Shown: piece after piece, positions 4,841 to 5,040 of the stretch
Layout of the letters: every line of letters begins with the position of its first letter
Numbering within the stretch: the first letter of the stretch is position 1
Assembly: GCA_031287655.1 (NCBI GenBank)
Contig: JAITSR010000308.1
Location: 1 to 5,040, forward strand
Length of the DNA: 5,040 nucleotides
Direction: 5' to 3'
Origin: Clostridiales bacterium
Lineage (GTDB): Bacteria; Bacillota; Clostridia; WRLR01
Notes under the pieces: model-generated
Told to the model about the DNA's origin: nothing
The model's database searches: none
What the model saw: only the letters and a program-made list of their open reading frames with translations
Translations under genes and position numbers: made by a program

Positions 4841-5040
4841 TTGGTCATTCGCAAAACGACAGAGGAGATGGCGTCAAATACAAACGCGATGCTCGGTCTC
4901 TCGGGTCTCGACACAGCCAGTATGCTAAAGGCGATGATGAAGCCCTACAAGCAGTCGATCTCGATGGTTTCGCAGAAGCAGCAGCTCGTCGTGTGGCGAC
5001 AGGAGCGCTACCGCGAGTTGATTACGAAGCTCAACGACTT
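4841..5040 (+). CDS. fliD: Flagellar hook-associated protein 2 / filament cap FliD (N-terminal part)
   Basis: FliD forms the cap at the tip of the growing flagellum and promotes flagellin polymerisation outside the cell. Only the first 66 codons are inside the window and the frame is open to the edge. Leu-Ser-Gly-Leu-Asp-Thr-Ala-Ser-Met-Leu-Lys (about 20-30) matches the conserved FliD N-terminus (SGLDT-x-S-Met-Val-Lys). Lys-Gln-Ser-Ile followed by Gln-Lys-Gln-Gln and Trp-Arg-Gln-Glu-Arg-Tyr-Arg-Glu (about 52-59) matches the family's first coiled-coil helix. There is no signal peptide, as expected for export through the flagellar type III system. The start is uncertain: TTG at 4841 has the better ribosome site, ATG at 4820 is in frame seven codons upstream, and ATG at 4889 would begin right at the conserved motif. 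The visible leader before the motif is about 18 residues, longer than in many FliD proteins. flaG lies directly upstream, the usual arrangement. Confidence 0.9.
   Translation, partial: MVIRKTTEEMASNTNAMLGLSGLDTASMLKAMMKPYKQSISMVSQKQQLVVWRQERYRELITKLND

Overview
The window joins the distal end of a large ribosomal-protein/RNA-polymerase operon to the start of a late flagellar gene cluster, all on the + strand. Gene order rpsM-rpsK-rpsD-rpoA-rplQ, strong Shine-Dalgarno sequences close to AGGAGG, TTG start codons (rpoA, probably fliD) and a sigma-D type promoter all suggest a motile Bacillota of class Clostridia with GC-rich coding DNA. An extended form of ribosomal protein L17 also fits a deep-branching clostridial lineage. 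The species cannot be named from this sequence.

Region 1 (1-2934) is the end of the alpha operon: the 3' end of rpsM (S13), then rpsK (S11), rpsD (S4, with four N-terminal zinc-finger cysteines), rpoA (RNA polymerase alpha, starting at a TTG) and rplQ (L17 with an internal insertion of about 50 residues). Short gaps and a strong intrinsic terminator right after rplQ indicate one transcription unit for ribosome and RNA polymerase assembly.

Region 2 (2935-4242) starts with a near-consensus sigma-D (sigma-28/FliA) promoter, TAAC-N15-GCCGATAT. An 11-bp perfect hairpin follows and would lie at the very 5' end of the transcript. Next comes an unrecognised 333-residue protein with a long Ala/Lys-rich tail resembling histone H1 and a separate helical C-terminal domain. 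The promoter and the neighbours place it in the motility regulon. It is the best candidate here for something undescribed.

Region 3 (4243-5040) holds flaG, with a long low-complexity N-terminal extension, and the beginning of fliD, the filament cap. Between them lie a possible terminator, overlapping alternative hairpins and a tandem 7-bp AATTCCG repeat that runs up to the fliD translation start region.

The window therefore passes from a housekeeping operon to a motility operon with only about 200 nt between rplQ and the next start codon. The flagellar part appears to have its own promoters and is insulated by the rplQ terminator.
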